Virus record (IMG/VR): IMGVR_UViG_3300035698_010079
Coordinates: 1-22,136 of that record
From: a virus
Reading direction: 5' to 3' (one strand)
DNA: 22,136 nucleotides
Shown here: positions 1-6,434 of the stretch, piece after piece
How the letters are laid out: every line of letters begins with the position of its first letter
Numbering within the stretch: the stretch's first letter is position 1
Program-made: the position numbers and the translations under genes
The notes under the pieces: generated by a model
The model's database searches: none
Told to the model about the DNA's origin: nothing
Seen by the model: the letters and a program-made list of their open reading frames with translations, nothing else

Positions 1-34
1 GACCCCTTGTTTCTTTTTTATTTGTGATTTTCAT
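1..34 (-). CDS. 5' end of a leftward gene, cut by the window edge
   Basis: An ATG on the minus strand at 34-32 opens a frame that stays open to the window edge and begins MKITNKKETRG. It lies 25 bases downstream of the stop of the helicase fragment, in the same direction and with similarly short spacing. The upstream purine stretch (AAGAAAGA) is a weak ribosome binding site. Only eleven codons are visible, so no function can be given. Confidence 0.35.
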   Translation of the reverse strand, partial: MKITNKKETRG

Positions 35-59
35 GGGGATTCTTTCTTAGGTGGGTTAA

Positions 60-506
60 CTATACAACAACCAAGCAATTACTAGGTCGAGTGACTGCCA
101 CATATAGCATTTGCATCATTTCTCTATTGTTTTGATTTTTCAAAATATCGTTCATCATTAAAAACTGATTTTGAAAAGTTGATCCCTGAGAACAATGAAC
201 GGTCATGGCGTAGGGGTGGCGCAAATCAGCAAAAAAATCTAGATAGTCATAAAATAATTGCCAAACATCACTATTTATTTTTGCCAGTTTACGAAGAGCA
301 TTAATATTTTCATTGTGCGTAGTTTTATCTATAACATGATAAGCTACTTCTGTACTTTCTCCATCTGAAAGACCGATAGCATAACATCTTACTGGTTTAA
401 TTGAGTTGACGTTTGCTAGATATGTCAATATAAATCCTTCACCTCTTGGAGAGTACGCAACCTCTTGAACCTGTAACTTCAAAAAAACCTGGAGCGTGAA
501 TATCAC
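60..506 (-). pseudogene. C-terminal fragment of a Dda/UvrD-like DNA helicase
   Basis: The 148-aa product resembles only the last third of Dda/RecD2-type superfamily 1 helicases. Visible motifs are WQLFYDYLDFFADLRHPYAMTVHCSQGSTFQNQF (in pieces: DLRHPYAMTVHCSQGST is the motif V-like block) and MLYVAVTRPSNCLVVV, the terminal LLYVAxTR block. Family members are about 440 aa or longer. The Walker A and B blocks and domains 1A/1B are absent, and no helicase-like sequence lies upstream. The only start at this end is GTG at 506 just after an in-frame TAG, without a clear ribosome binding site, and it lies inside the 36-aa reading frame at 439-549. I read it as a decayed remnant. A free-standing 2A-like domain or a sequencing frameshift is possible. 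ATPase activity is not expected. Confidence 0.6.
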
Positions 507-549
507 TCTGAACTAAGTGCACTCTACCGCCTTTTTTAAACTCTAACAT
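439..549 (-). CDS. Small basic 36-aa phage protein, unknown
   Basis: A short frame from ATG 549 to TGA 439 starts MLEFKKGGRVHLV and continues with a KOW-like run FFEVTGSRGCVLSKR. It has a strong GAGGGG ribosome binding site 7 bases upstream, which is the tail of the previous gene (stop at 554). The same binding site style occurs before the neighbouring leftward genes. Its 3' half overlaps the helicase fragment in another frame. It could be a complete small protein or the N-terminus of a longer gene broken by a frameshift. No function is assigned. Confidence 0.5.
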   Translation of the reverse strand: MLEFKKGGRVHLVQSDIHAPGFFEVTGSRGCVLSKR

Positions 550-553
550 TGTG

Positions 554-712
554 TTACCCCTCTATCTGTAAACTTATTAACCACCCAACCATCCAGATGG
601 AACTTAATATTTTCGTGGAATCATCTAATGTACCAGCAAAAAAATTGACTATAGCTATGAAACACCACGCCATCGTGGCAACAAATAGAATATTTCCTGC
701 ATGTTTTCCCAT
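554..712 (-). CDS. Small two-helix membrane protein, unknown
   Basis: A 52-aa frame from ATG 712 to TAA 554, preceded by GGGAGA at a good distance. The product starts MGKHAGN and has two hydrophobic segments: about residues 8-27 (ILFVATMAWCFIAIVNFFAG) and about 37-49 (LSSIWMVGWLISL), separated by an acidic turn with DD. It lies 11 bases after the 105-aa gene and 4 bases before the 36-aa gene, so it fits the operon. Small inner-membrane proteins of phage early regions often act in exclusion or host takeover, but nothing here identifies the role. Confidence 0.6.
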   Translation of the reverse strand: MGKHAGNILFVATMAWCFIAIVNFFAGTLDDSTKILSSIWMVGWLISLQIEG

Positions 713-723
713 TACAATTCTCC

Positions 724-1041
724 CTAAATATATTTTTCTGGATGTGATTCGAAGGCTACGTGTGTGTGATATTCTTTGTCATCCTCTTCCTGCCGTTCGT
801 ACGCATCACATATTTCTGGTAAGTCGAAGGATACGTCAGTCGCCAATTTTGACAATGGAACTGATTCACCATCAACTAAAAAATGCATTTTAAATATCCT
901 GTCATCAAGGACAGAAACCTCCAAAATACCCTCAATCTGTATGACGTCTAATTCATTGCCATCGTGGAGGAATACTAATTCTAGGTGGTCGTCTGTTTTT
1001 ATTATTGCTGTGTTAAAGTCTAATGCGTAATTATATTTCAT
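724..1041 (-). CDS. Conserved-looking hypothetical protein, 105 aa
   Basis: The frame starts at ATG 1041 with a GGGGGA ribosome binding site about 5 bases upstream and follows the 78-aa gene after 14 bases. The product is acidic, with a beta-rich N-terminal two-thirds (alternating hydrophobic strands such as LELVFLHDG and IFKMHFLVDGESV) and a charged C-terminus rich in E, D and H (ERQEEDDKEYHTHVAFESHPEK). No family is recognised and there is no signal peptide or membrane segment. Position suggests a leftward early operon. Confidence 0.65.
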   Translation of the reverse strand: MKYNYALDFNTAIIKTDDHLELVFLHDGNELDVIQIEGILEVSVLDDRIFKMHFLVDGESVPLSKLATDVSFDLPEICDAYERQEEDDKEYHTHVAFESHPEKYI

Positions 1042-1055
1042 GCTATCCCCCTATG

Positions 1056-1292
1056 TTAAATATGTTCTGAAATTTTATTTAATAACTTCTCAATAGTATC
1101 GTACATCCATTCACGACACCCCAGCGTGCACTCAAACCCGCCCCCTAATGCCTCAATAAAATAAACAATATCGTACACCTCACTCTCGACAACATATAGA
1201 TTTAGAAACTCAAAATGCTTATCTTCTAAATTGTCTAATATATACTGTTCCTCAAAATCGTTTGCTTTTCTGAATTTGGGTAGTGTTTTCAT
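1056..1292 (-). CDS. Hypothetical protein, 78 aa; first gene of the leftward operon
   Basis: The frame runs from ATG 1292 to a stop at 1056 and has a strong AGAGGGGA ribosome binding site 6 bases upstream. The product is acidic, mainly helical by eye, with a Gly-Gly-Gly turn and two cysteines (GGGFECTLGC) near residues 51-60. No family is recognised. It is the first gene of the minus-strand cluster and lies about 100 bases downstream of a promoter-like sequence at 1394-1421. Confidence 0.65.
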   Translation of the reverse strand: MKTLPKFRKANDFEEQYILDNLEDKHFEFLNLYVVESEVYDIVYFIEALGGGFECTLGCREWMYDTIEKLLNKISEHI

Positions 1293-1393
1293 CTGATTTC
1301 CCCTCTGTTGTTTGCATCTTATTTTTTAAAAGTAGCCCATCTAATTTATTTTTGCAACAGAAAAAGAGGGGAATTTAATTGCTTTGTTCGGTA

Positions 1394-1421
1394 ATTATAT
1401 TATCCCTTAAAATCGCACAAA
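1394..1421 (-). promoter_or_regulatory. Candidate promoter of the leftward operon
   Basis: On the minus strand TTTGTG (1421-1416) and TATAAT (1399-1394) are separated by 16 bases. The -10 box matches the sigma-70 consensus exactly and the -35 is weaker. It lies about 100 bases before the first leftward gene. AT-rich DNA makes chance matches common, so this is tentative. Confidence 0.35.
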
Positions 1422-1443
1422 ATCGCGGAAAAAAGCAGGCAAT

Positions 1444-1456
1444 TGTAATCATTACA
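1444..1456. promoter_or_regulatory. 13-bp palindrome, operator-like
   Basis: TGTAATCATTACA is a perfect palindrome around one central base. It lies just upstream of the candidate leftward promoter. A related half site TGTAAT recurs at 1546-1551, followed by TTAC. Length and symmetry fit binding by a dimeric helix-turn-helix repressor, which is not present in the window. Confidence 0.4.
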
Positions 1457-1468
1457 TTTTCCTTATAG

Positions 1469-1480
1469 CGTATCGATACG
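1469..1480. promoter_or_regulatory. 12-bp palindrome CGTATCGATACG
   Basis: A perfect 12-bp palindrome, 12 bases from the previous one and in the same divergent region. It differs in sequence from the 1444-1456 palindrome, so it would be a site for a different protein. It may also be a chance palindrome. Confidence 0.35.
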
Positions 1481-1750
1481 GTGTGTTGAATATGATTTTA
1501 AATGATTTAAAATACAACTTTTAATTAAAATCAAATACATAATATTGTAATGTTACGTATGGTCCCACCCCCATCTAGCGCAACTTTATTCCACTATAAC
1601 CTCAACCGAAAACCCATTGACCCTTGAACCCATAACACGAGTGCCGTGCCTATTTAATTATGTAACTCCTACCTCCCCCCAACGCGACGACAGGTTGGCC
1701 GACCAATAGTACCAACGGTTAACTCAATTACAACCAAAGTAGGTCGACAG

Positions 1751-1781
1751 AGGTAGACATGCTTTTTCCCTTTAATATCAA
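1751..1781 (-). repeat. 31-bp repeat, copy 1 (inverted)
   Basis: Read on the minus strand it has TTGATAT, 18 variable bases ending GCATGT, then CTACCT. The bases just before it on that strand include GGTTGGCAA, as before copy 2. It is the only copy in inverted orientation. Confidence 0.7.
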
Positions 1782-1848
1782 ACACTTGCCAACCTACACT
1801 ACCTTTTCCTATATTTTTAGTATAGTTTAGTAAGTATATAGAGGAGAC

Positions 1849-1872
1849 CACACGTATATATACGCGCGCGCG
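1849..1872. other. 24-nt alternating purine-pyrimidine tract
   Basis: The bases alternate pyrimidine and purine without a break, including a perfect palindrome CGTATATATACG (1853-1864) that runs into CG repeats up to 1872. Such tracts can adopt Z-DNA or cruciform structure. It lies between the inverted and the direct copies of the 31-bp repeat. Confidence 0.5.
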
Positions 1873-1957
1873 AGATTTTTCAGTTTTTAGTTTTCCTGAT
1901 CTTTTTCTAGGTCTTCTTCAAATTTCGACCCGAGGTAGGCACATGGTTGGCAACCCT

Positions 1958-1988
1958 TTGATATCATTGACGAATAGTATGTCTACCT
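1958..1988 (+). repeat. 31-bp repeat, copy 2
   Basis: TTGATAT, then an 18-base middle beginning CATTGA and ending TATGT, then CTACCT. It is preceded by GGTTGGCAACCC and followed by a TTTTGGGG word shared with copy 4. Confidence 0.75.
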
Positions 1989-2033
1989 ACCTTTTGGGGA
2001 GGTTGGCAGGATTTTCTCCAAACTTGTAACCTA

Positions 2034-2064
2034 TTGATATTGCTACATATTAGCATGTCTACCT
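2034..2064 (+). repeat. 31-bp repeat, copy 3
   Basis: TTGATAT, an 18-base middle ending AGCATGT, then CTACCT and GTTTCGGG. It starts 76 bases after the start of copy 2. The preceding GTAACCTA resembles GCAACCCT before copy 2. Confidence 0.75.
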
Positions 2065-2097
2065 GTTTCGGGCTGATTTTTGGCGTCTTTTAACTTA

Positions 2098-2128
2098 TTG
2101 ATATCATTGAGAAAAACCATGCCTACCT
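2098..2128 (+). repeat. 31-bp repeat, copy 4
   Basis: TTGATAT, an 18-base middle starting CATTGA as in copy 2 and ending CCATGC, then CTACCT and GTTTTGGGG. It starts 64 bases after the start of copy 3 and about 120 bases before the first rightward gene. Confidence 0.75.
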
Positions 2129-2246
2129 GTTTTGGGGTTGCATTGCTCTCAAATTTAGCTCACAGTGTGGTTGTAACTTTTTTGGGGTAAATCATGCATA
2201 GACTGCAACTGGACACACTCACGGGGCAAATTTGGGGCGGCACGGC

Positions 2247-2492
2247 ATGAATGAAACCCATTCTCCCATCCAGATGTGTCCCTCTCAGCAGCATGAGAGT
2301 TTCCCCGAGGAAAGAATATTGTGGTTAGCTATAATAAATCAGAGAAAAAAAGAGGCAGAGGAAGGAGATCAATACGCGCTCAAATGGTTTTTCCACAGAG
2401 ATTATGACGATGATTTTACAGAGATATGCGACTATGCTATGCTGAATGCAGATTATGTAAGAAGAAAGTTAAAAGAAAAGCTAGGGTTATGA
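2247..2492 (+). CDS. Small phage protein upstream of the terminase, 81 aa
   Basis: The product begins MNETHSPIQM. The start is ATG 2247 with GGGGCGG about 8 bases upstream; a TTG five codons earlier would lie on that binding site. The core (about residues 22-81) reads ERILWLAIINQRKKEAEEGD, then ALKWFFHRDYDDDFTEICDYA and NADYVRRKL. This pattern of a helix, a W-FF-D-F-IC block and a YVRRKL tail recurs in small phage proteins next to terminase genes, from memory; I cannot name the family. It is probably helical and may bind nucleic acid. It is the first gene of the rightward cluster, 33 bases before terS. Confidence 0.65.
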   Translation: MNETHSPIQMCPSQQHESFPEERILWLAIINQRKKEAEEGDQYALKWFFHRDYDDDFTEICDYAMLNADYVRRKLKEKLGL

Positions 2493-2525
2493 TAAAAATT
2501 TTGACACCGAAAGGAGTTTTTGATT

Positions 2526-2906
2526 ATGGAAGATAAAGAAATACCGCGTTTTTATACCATAAAGTTTGATACGCCGGAGAAGCGCAAACAATTATGCAAA
2601 GATTGGTGCGAACATTTGGGCAAGGGATTTACCCGTGAATGCTTTCCACCCTGCGACCCTCAAACTTTCAAGAAATATGCAAAGAAATTTCCAGAGGATT
2701 TCCCCAAGGCGGACCGCGATGAGGCAGATAGAAATCAATTAATTGCATGGGAGGAAAGGTTGCATAAAAATGCTGATAAAGATACAGGCAATGCATCATC
2801 AATAAAATTCGGTCTCATGAATATAAATAAAGTTTTCAAAAACACCGAGGACACTTCTCTGACCATAAAAATAGAATTAGTGGATGCCTGTGGAAGTAAA
2901 TCTTAA
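2526..2906 (+). CDS. terS: Probable terminase small subunit (TerS)
   Basis: TerS binds the packaging start on phage DNA and directs the large subunit. The 126-aa product has an N-terminal helix-turn-helix-like block around residues 20-58 (LCKDWCEHLGKGFTRECFPP, then CDPQTFKKYAKKFPEDFP) in which a cysteine replaces the usual turn residue. A later block, WEERLHKNADKDTGN with IKFGLMNINKVFK, matches the helix and F-L-N-x-N pattern common in phage small terminases. ATG 2526 is preferred over TTG 2520 because AAGGAG at 2511-2516 is well spaced only from the ATG. It overlaps the start of terL by 23 bases, and the four 31-bp repeats upstream are possible targets. The identification rests on position plus the HTH-like block. 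Confidence 0.65.
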   Translation: MEDKEIPRFYTIKFDTPEKRKQLCKDWCEHLGKGFTRECFPPCDPQTFKKYAKKFPEDFPKADRDEADRNQLIAWEERLHKNADKDTGNASSIKFGLMNINKVFKNTEDTSLTIKIELVDACGSKS

Positions 2907-4170
2907 ACTACCTAGAAAAATGGGGGAGCTTCTACAGGGGGAGGCACGTTGGCGCGTTGCCTATGGTGGCCGAGGCTCTACAAAGTCATGGTCATTTGCA
3001 GCGGGCCTGTTGATACGCGCCCTACAGCCTGACATGAAGGGCTTCAATGTTCTTTGTGGCCGTGAGCTTCAGAAATCCATTAAAGATTCCGTCCATGCAT
3101 TGCTGATTAAACAAATTGGAATATTAAAATTAGAAAATTATTTTGAGTGGGGTGAGTCGTATCTTAGGACAAAAACAGGCACTAGTTTTATTTTCCTTGG
3201 CTTGAAATCTAACATTGATGGCGCAAAATCTCTCGAAGGGTGTAAAATATTATGGATTGAAGAGGCTCATAATATTTCTAAAAAGTCATGGTTAACGCTT
3301 GAGCCGACTCTACGGGAAGCAGGCTCAGAAATATGGGTATCATTTAACCCAGACCAAGAGGAAGATGAAACATATCAAAAATTAGTTGTTAACACCCCCC
3401 CAAGATGTAAAAGGGTGTTTATCTCATGGCGTGACAATCCTTGGTTTTCTCAAGAACTGGAAGAACAACGCGCTTATATGCGAGAGAATGATCCAGATGC
3501 ATATGAGCATGTATGGGAAGGTGGCTTTAACAAGAGGTCACACGCTCAAATATTCCTTGGTAAATGGAGGGTTGAGCACTTTGAACCGCAAGACACATGG
3601 AAAGGCCCGTATGATGGCGCGGATTGGGGTTTCTCTCAAGATCCGACTGTTAGGGTGCGTGTTTACATAGATGATGAAGATGAAAATAATAAGATATTAT
3701 ATATATACAAAGAAGCTTTTGGATACCACACAGACCTTGACGCTATACCAGAATTGTTTGATGAATTTCCTGACAGTCGCAAGGTAAGAATCCGCGCGGA
3801 TAACTCGCGCCCTGATACTATTAGGCATGTGCTTGGTAAGGGATTTGACATTATCGGTGCAGAAAAAGGGCCGGGATCTGTGGAAGATGGCATTGCTTGG
3901 ATACGCTCATTTAGAAAAATTATCATACATCCTGAGTGCGAGAACACAGCGCAGGAATTCAGACTATACAGCTATAAAATTGACAAAGCGACAGAAGATG
4001 TATTAACTGCTATAGTTGACAAGTGGAATCATGCAATAGACAGTATACGTTACGCCTGCCAACCTATGATCAAGGCGGTTAAAGCTGGTTTCACAAAGAA
4101 GCAGGCTAGAGAAACGAAGCGGGCGGCCAAGACTACAATTGCCCCAACAATGGATGAGGAATCATGGTAG
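2884..4170 (+). CDS. terL: Terminase large subunit, PBSX-type (Terminase_3)
   Basis: TerL is the ATP-driven motor and nuclease that fills the procapsid. In the 428-aa product the Walker A-like loop YGGRGSTKS is at residues 27-35, Walker B ILWIEEAH at 122-129, and the coupling motif WVSFNP at 151-156. The C-terminal RNase H-like nuclease shows acidic positions in GADWGF (D247), IRADNSRPD (D306) and DKWNHAIDSIRYA (D379, D386). Length is normal for the PBSX/SPP1 group, which mostly package by headful. It starts inside terS and its stop overlaps the portal start (ATGGTAG), so the three are probably co-translated. It is not the Mu gp28 type expected with the Mu-like head genes that follow. Confidence 0.93.
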   Translation: MPVEVNLKLPRKMGELLQGEARWRVAYGGRGSTKSWSFAAGLLIRALQPDMKGFNVLCGRELQKSIKDSVHALLIKQIGILKLENYFEWGESYLRTKTGTSFIFLGLKSNIDGAKSLEGCKILWIEEAHNISKKSWLTLEPTLREAGSEIWVSFNPDQEEDETYQKLVVNTPPRCKRVFISWRDNPWFSQELEEQRAYMRENDPDAYEHVWEGGFNKRSHAQIFLGKWRVEHFEPQDTWKGPYDGADWGFSQDPTVRVRVYIDDEDENNKILYIYKEAFGYHTDLDAIPELFDEFPDSRKVRIRADNSRPDTIRHVLGKGFDIIGAEKGPGSVEDGIAWIRSFRKIIIHPECENTAQEFRLYSYKIDKATEDVLTAIVDKWNHAIDSIRYACQPMIKAVKAGFTKKQARETKRAAKTTIAPTMDEESW

Positions 4171-6398
4171 GAATAAGAGATTTTTTTCGTAAAAGCTTTG
4201 ATTTTAACCGCAAGGTTTCAAAGAAGCCCGTAACTATGCAGCCCTTAGGCACATCCGGTACAGATATTTTCTCACGTATGTTTGATGAGGAGTATTTGGC
4301 AAAGCTTTTAAGAGAGAGAGGCATTGAGGTTTTCGACCAGATGCGCCGCTCTGATGGCATCGTTGCTATGCTGCTTAAGGTGGTTAAAAACCCTATTAAA
4401 TCTGCAAAATGGACTATCGAATCTGCTGAAAAGGGTGATGAAGAAGAAGACAATATTGCTGAATTTATAGAGCATGTTTTATTTGATGATATTGTCACGA
4501 AGGCAGGCAAGCGTACTACATTCCAAGATTTCATAACCGAGGTTCTAACCGAGATTGAGTTCGGTCATTCTGTCTTCGAGGTGATCCATAAAGTCGTTAA
4601 GGGTGATCCTAAATTCGGTGATTATCTTGGTATTGCCGACCTTGGTTTCAGACACCAGCGCAGTATCCTTGAATGGCAGTTGCTCCATGACGGAACGATT
4701 GAGTACGTGAGGCAACAGGTACACGGCGACTTGCGAACGGATGTATTAATCCCCGGTCAGCACCTATTGGTATTTAGCATGGACAAGGAGGGCGATAACT
4801 ATGAGGGCATCTCCATGTTGCGCCCTTGTTATGGCTCATTCTTCAGGAAAAACATTTACCGCAAGCTACAGGCTATCGGCATAGAGCGTGCATCAAAGGG
4901 CGTGATTGTAGGCGTGATCCCAGAGGATATGATAACAAGAGACGACTATGAGAGTCAGCGTCAGGAGTTCCAAGCTTTGTTAGACAAAGTGTCCTCACAT
5001 GACATAAGTAACTTCGTTCTAGGTGCTGGATTTGATGTTAAAGAGCTTAAAGTTACGCATGATTCCGAAAAGGTGCAGGCGGTTATTGAGGGCGAAAATA
5101 ACGAAATGGCATACGCTTTTGTGGCCAACTTTATGCTGCTTGGAACGGGTGGAAACAGTGGTTCATTTGCTCTAGGGCAGGATTTATCACAGATATTCTT
5201 ATCCGGAATACAGAATATAGGCGTTGGTATTGCAGATAAAATTAACTTGCAGCTTATCCGCCCTCTTGTGGATGCTAAATTCGGCCCACGAGATAAGTAT
5301 CCTAAGCTCAAGGTTTCAGGCATAGCGGATAAGGCTGGAGAAACTAAGGCAAATACACTCTCCACGCTTATTAGTTCGGGTGCGGTACAAAAGAGCCCCG
5401 CCCTACAGGAGCATGTACATAAGATATTTGAGTTACCAGATATTGACGAGGATTTAGCAGAAGCTGACATGGAAGACCCTGATGATGCGCCTGATGATGG
5501 TGGAGAGCCGGAGGGTGGTTCAGATCCTGTCACCGCTTCTGAAGAGTGTAAAAAAAAACTCCATGACGGGTGCTGTGGCCCAATAAAGCTACAAGACCAG
5601 CAGCGCGAGGACTTCCCTGTATCTGCATACATTGAGGATAGGGCGGATGTATTAACACCACTGATGCGGAATAGTTTAACTACCCGCGCGAATGCTATGG
5701 TCAGGCAGATTGCTATAATCATGGATAGCGGGAGCAGTGAATCTAGCATACGCAAGGCTGTATTGGCTGTTAAGATGCCAAATAGCACACAATATGCGGG
5801 CGAGCTCAGGACTTGGACATCCTTAACAATTGACGGCGCGGCGCGTGACGTTACGCGCGAGTTGCGAGACAGTGAGCAATTTGACGAGATAAGTAAATTG
5901 CCTAAGGACCAACGCGATAAAATAATAGCTGATATTGTTCTGGTGGCGGACGCGCAGAATGTTGATTATGAGAAGGCTGTGCATTTCACGTTCAATGAGT
6001 CGTATGGAAGGTCTCCTGACGATGTTACCATATCAGAGATGGAGTTAGCCGTTGTGAGGCAGTCGTCAAAGAGAGTTATAGAAACTGCTGCAACTAATAC
6101 ATCCGCCAAGGTTGTCAACACCACAAGGGAGAATATATTCTTCAGAGACAATGTTCTTGATGAGATTGAGTCATTCGTTTTCACAAACCCAGATCCAAGA
6201 AGTGCGATATGTCAAACTCTAACAGGCAGGGTATTCACCAAAGAAGAATACGAGAACACATCAAATATTCCTCCACTCCACCACAACTGCAAGAGCTTTA
6301 TAGTCGCTCAAACGCTGGGCGCAACTGGCAATAAAGGGTTAACCAGCGGTGGCTTGGGGGTAACTGACCCAGCCATCTTAAAAACTAAAACATTATAA
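4164..6398 (+). CDS. Mu gp29-like portal (DUF935) fused to a MuF-type head morphogenesis domain
   Basis: The portal forms the dodecameric DNA entry channel at one capsid vertex; MuF-type proteins sit inside or beside it and aid head assembly. Residues about 30-420 match the DUF935 portal pattern, for example MRRSDGIVAMLLKVVKNPI, EFGHSVFEVIHK and NYEGISMLRPCYGSFFRKN. An acidic linker (about 425-460) and a Cys-rich stretch ECKKKLHDGCCG follow. The last part has the MuF signature: DPRSAICQTLTGRVF, then IPPLHHNCKSFIVA near residues 680-715. At 744 aa it is about the sum of Mu gp29 and gp30, which are separate in Mu. No toxin domain is appended. GAGGA lies just before the ATG. Start and product class are clear; exact domain edges are estimates. 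Confidence 0.88.
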   Translation: MVGIRDFFRKSFDFNRKVSKKPVTMQPLGTSGTDIFSRMFDEEYLAKLLRERGIEVFDQMRRSDGIVAMLLKVVKNPIKSAKWTIESAEKGDEEEDNIAEFIEHVLFDDIVTKAGKRTTFQDFITEVLTEIEFGHSVFEVIHKVVKGDPKFGDYLGIADLGFRHQRSILEWQLLHDGTIEYVRQQVHGDLRTDVLIPGQHLLVFSMDKEGDNYEGISMLRPCYGSFFRKNIYRKLQAIGIERASKGVIVGVIPEDMITRDDYESQRQEFQALLDKVSSHDISNFVLGAGFDVKELKVTHDSEKVQAVIEGENNEMAYAFVANFMLLGTGGNSGSFALGQDLSQIFLSGIQNIGVGIADKINLQLIRPLVDAKFGPRDKYPKLKVSGIADKAGETKANTLSTLISSGAVQKSPALQEHVHKIFELPDIDEDLAEADMEDPDDAPDDGGEPEGGSDPVTASEECKKKLHDGCCGPIKLQDQQREDFPVSAYIEDRADVLTPLMRNSLTTRANAMVRQIAIIMDSGSSESSIRKAVLAVKMPNSTQYAGELRTWTSLTIDGAARDVTRELRDSEQFDEISKLPKDQRDKIIADIVLVADAQNVDYEKAVHFTFNESYGRSPDDVTISEMELAVVRQSSKRVIETAATNTSAKVVNTTRENIFFRDNVLDEIESFVFTNPDPRSAICQTLTGRVFTKEEYENTSNIPPLHHNCKSFIVAQTLGATGNKGLTSGGLGVTDPAILKTKTL

Positions 6399-6399
6399 T

Positions 6400-6428
6400 T
6401 TGACGAAATACATAAACGTGGGTAATAA
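6400..6428 (+). promoter_or_regulatory. Candidate sigma-70 promoter before the protease gene
   Basis: TTGACG (6400-6405), a 17-base spacer, and TAATAA (6423-6428) lie between portal and protease. Transcription would start about at the protease ATG (6435), implying a leaderless message; the gene indeed lacks a good ribosome binding site. It is a sequence match only. Confidence 0.35.
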
Positions 6429-6434
6429 TTAGAC

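Larger units (their letters stand above)
1293..2246. other. Divergent intergenic region without a convincing gene
   Basis: This 954-base stretch separates the leftward cluster from the rightward packaging and virion genes. Its left part (about 1480-1550) is very AT-rich and contains an 8-bp inverted repeat GATTTTAA/TTAAAATC (1494-1501 and 1525-1532). The middle holds an alternating purine-pyrimidine tract. The right part (1751-2128) carries four copies of a 31-bp repeat and several GGTTGGC words. Open frames here are short and lack ribosome binding sites. I found no good rightward promoter for the late genes. Such a position commonly holds the packaging start site, operators or an origin. Confidence 0.6.

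Noticed and set aside
549-893. Plus-strand frame of 114 aa
   Set aside because: Runs antisense to the well-supported 105-aa and 52-aa leftward genes, which have good SD sequences; no SD of its own.
1669-1851. Minus-strand 60-aa frame in the intergenic region
   Set aside because: It starts with GTG, has no ribosome binding site, and overlaps repeat copy 1 and the alternating tract; the end is compositionally odd. Probably spurious.
1905-1966. Fifth inverted copy of the 31-bp repeat around CCATGTGCCTACCTC
   Set aside because: The TTGATAT half is not at the 18-base spacing and the match is loose; it overlaps the start of copy 2. Not counted.
3386-3670. Plus-strand 94-aa frame within terL
   Set aside because: Overlaps the conserved terminase nuclease region in another frame and has no family pattern.
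4961-5788. Long minus-strand frame (275 aa) inside the portal gene
   Set aside because: Antisense shadow of the portal/MuF gene; rich in Ser, Pro and Cys as expected for a shadow and without an SD.
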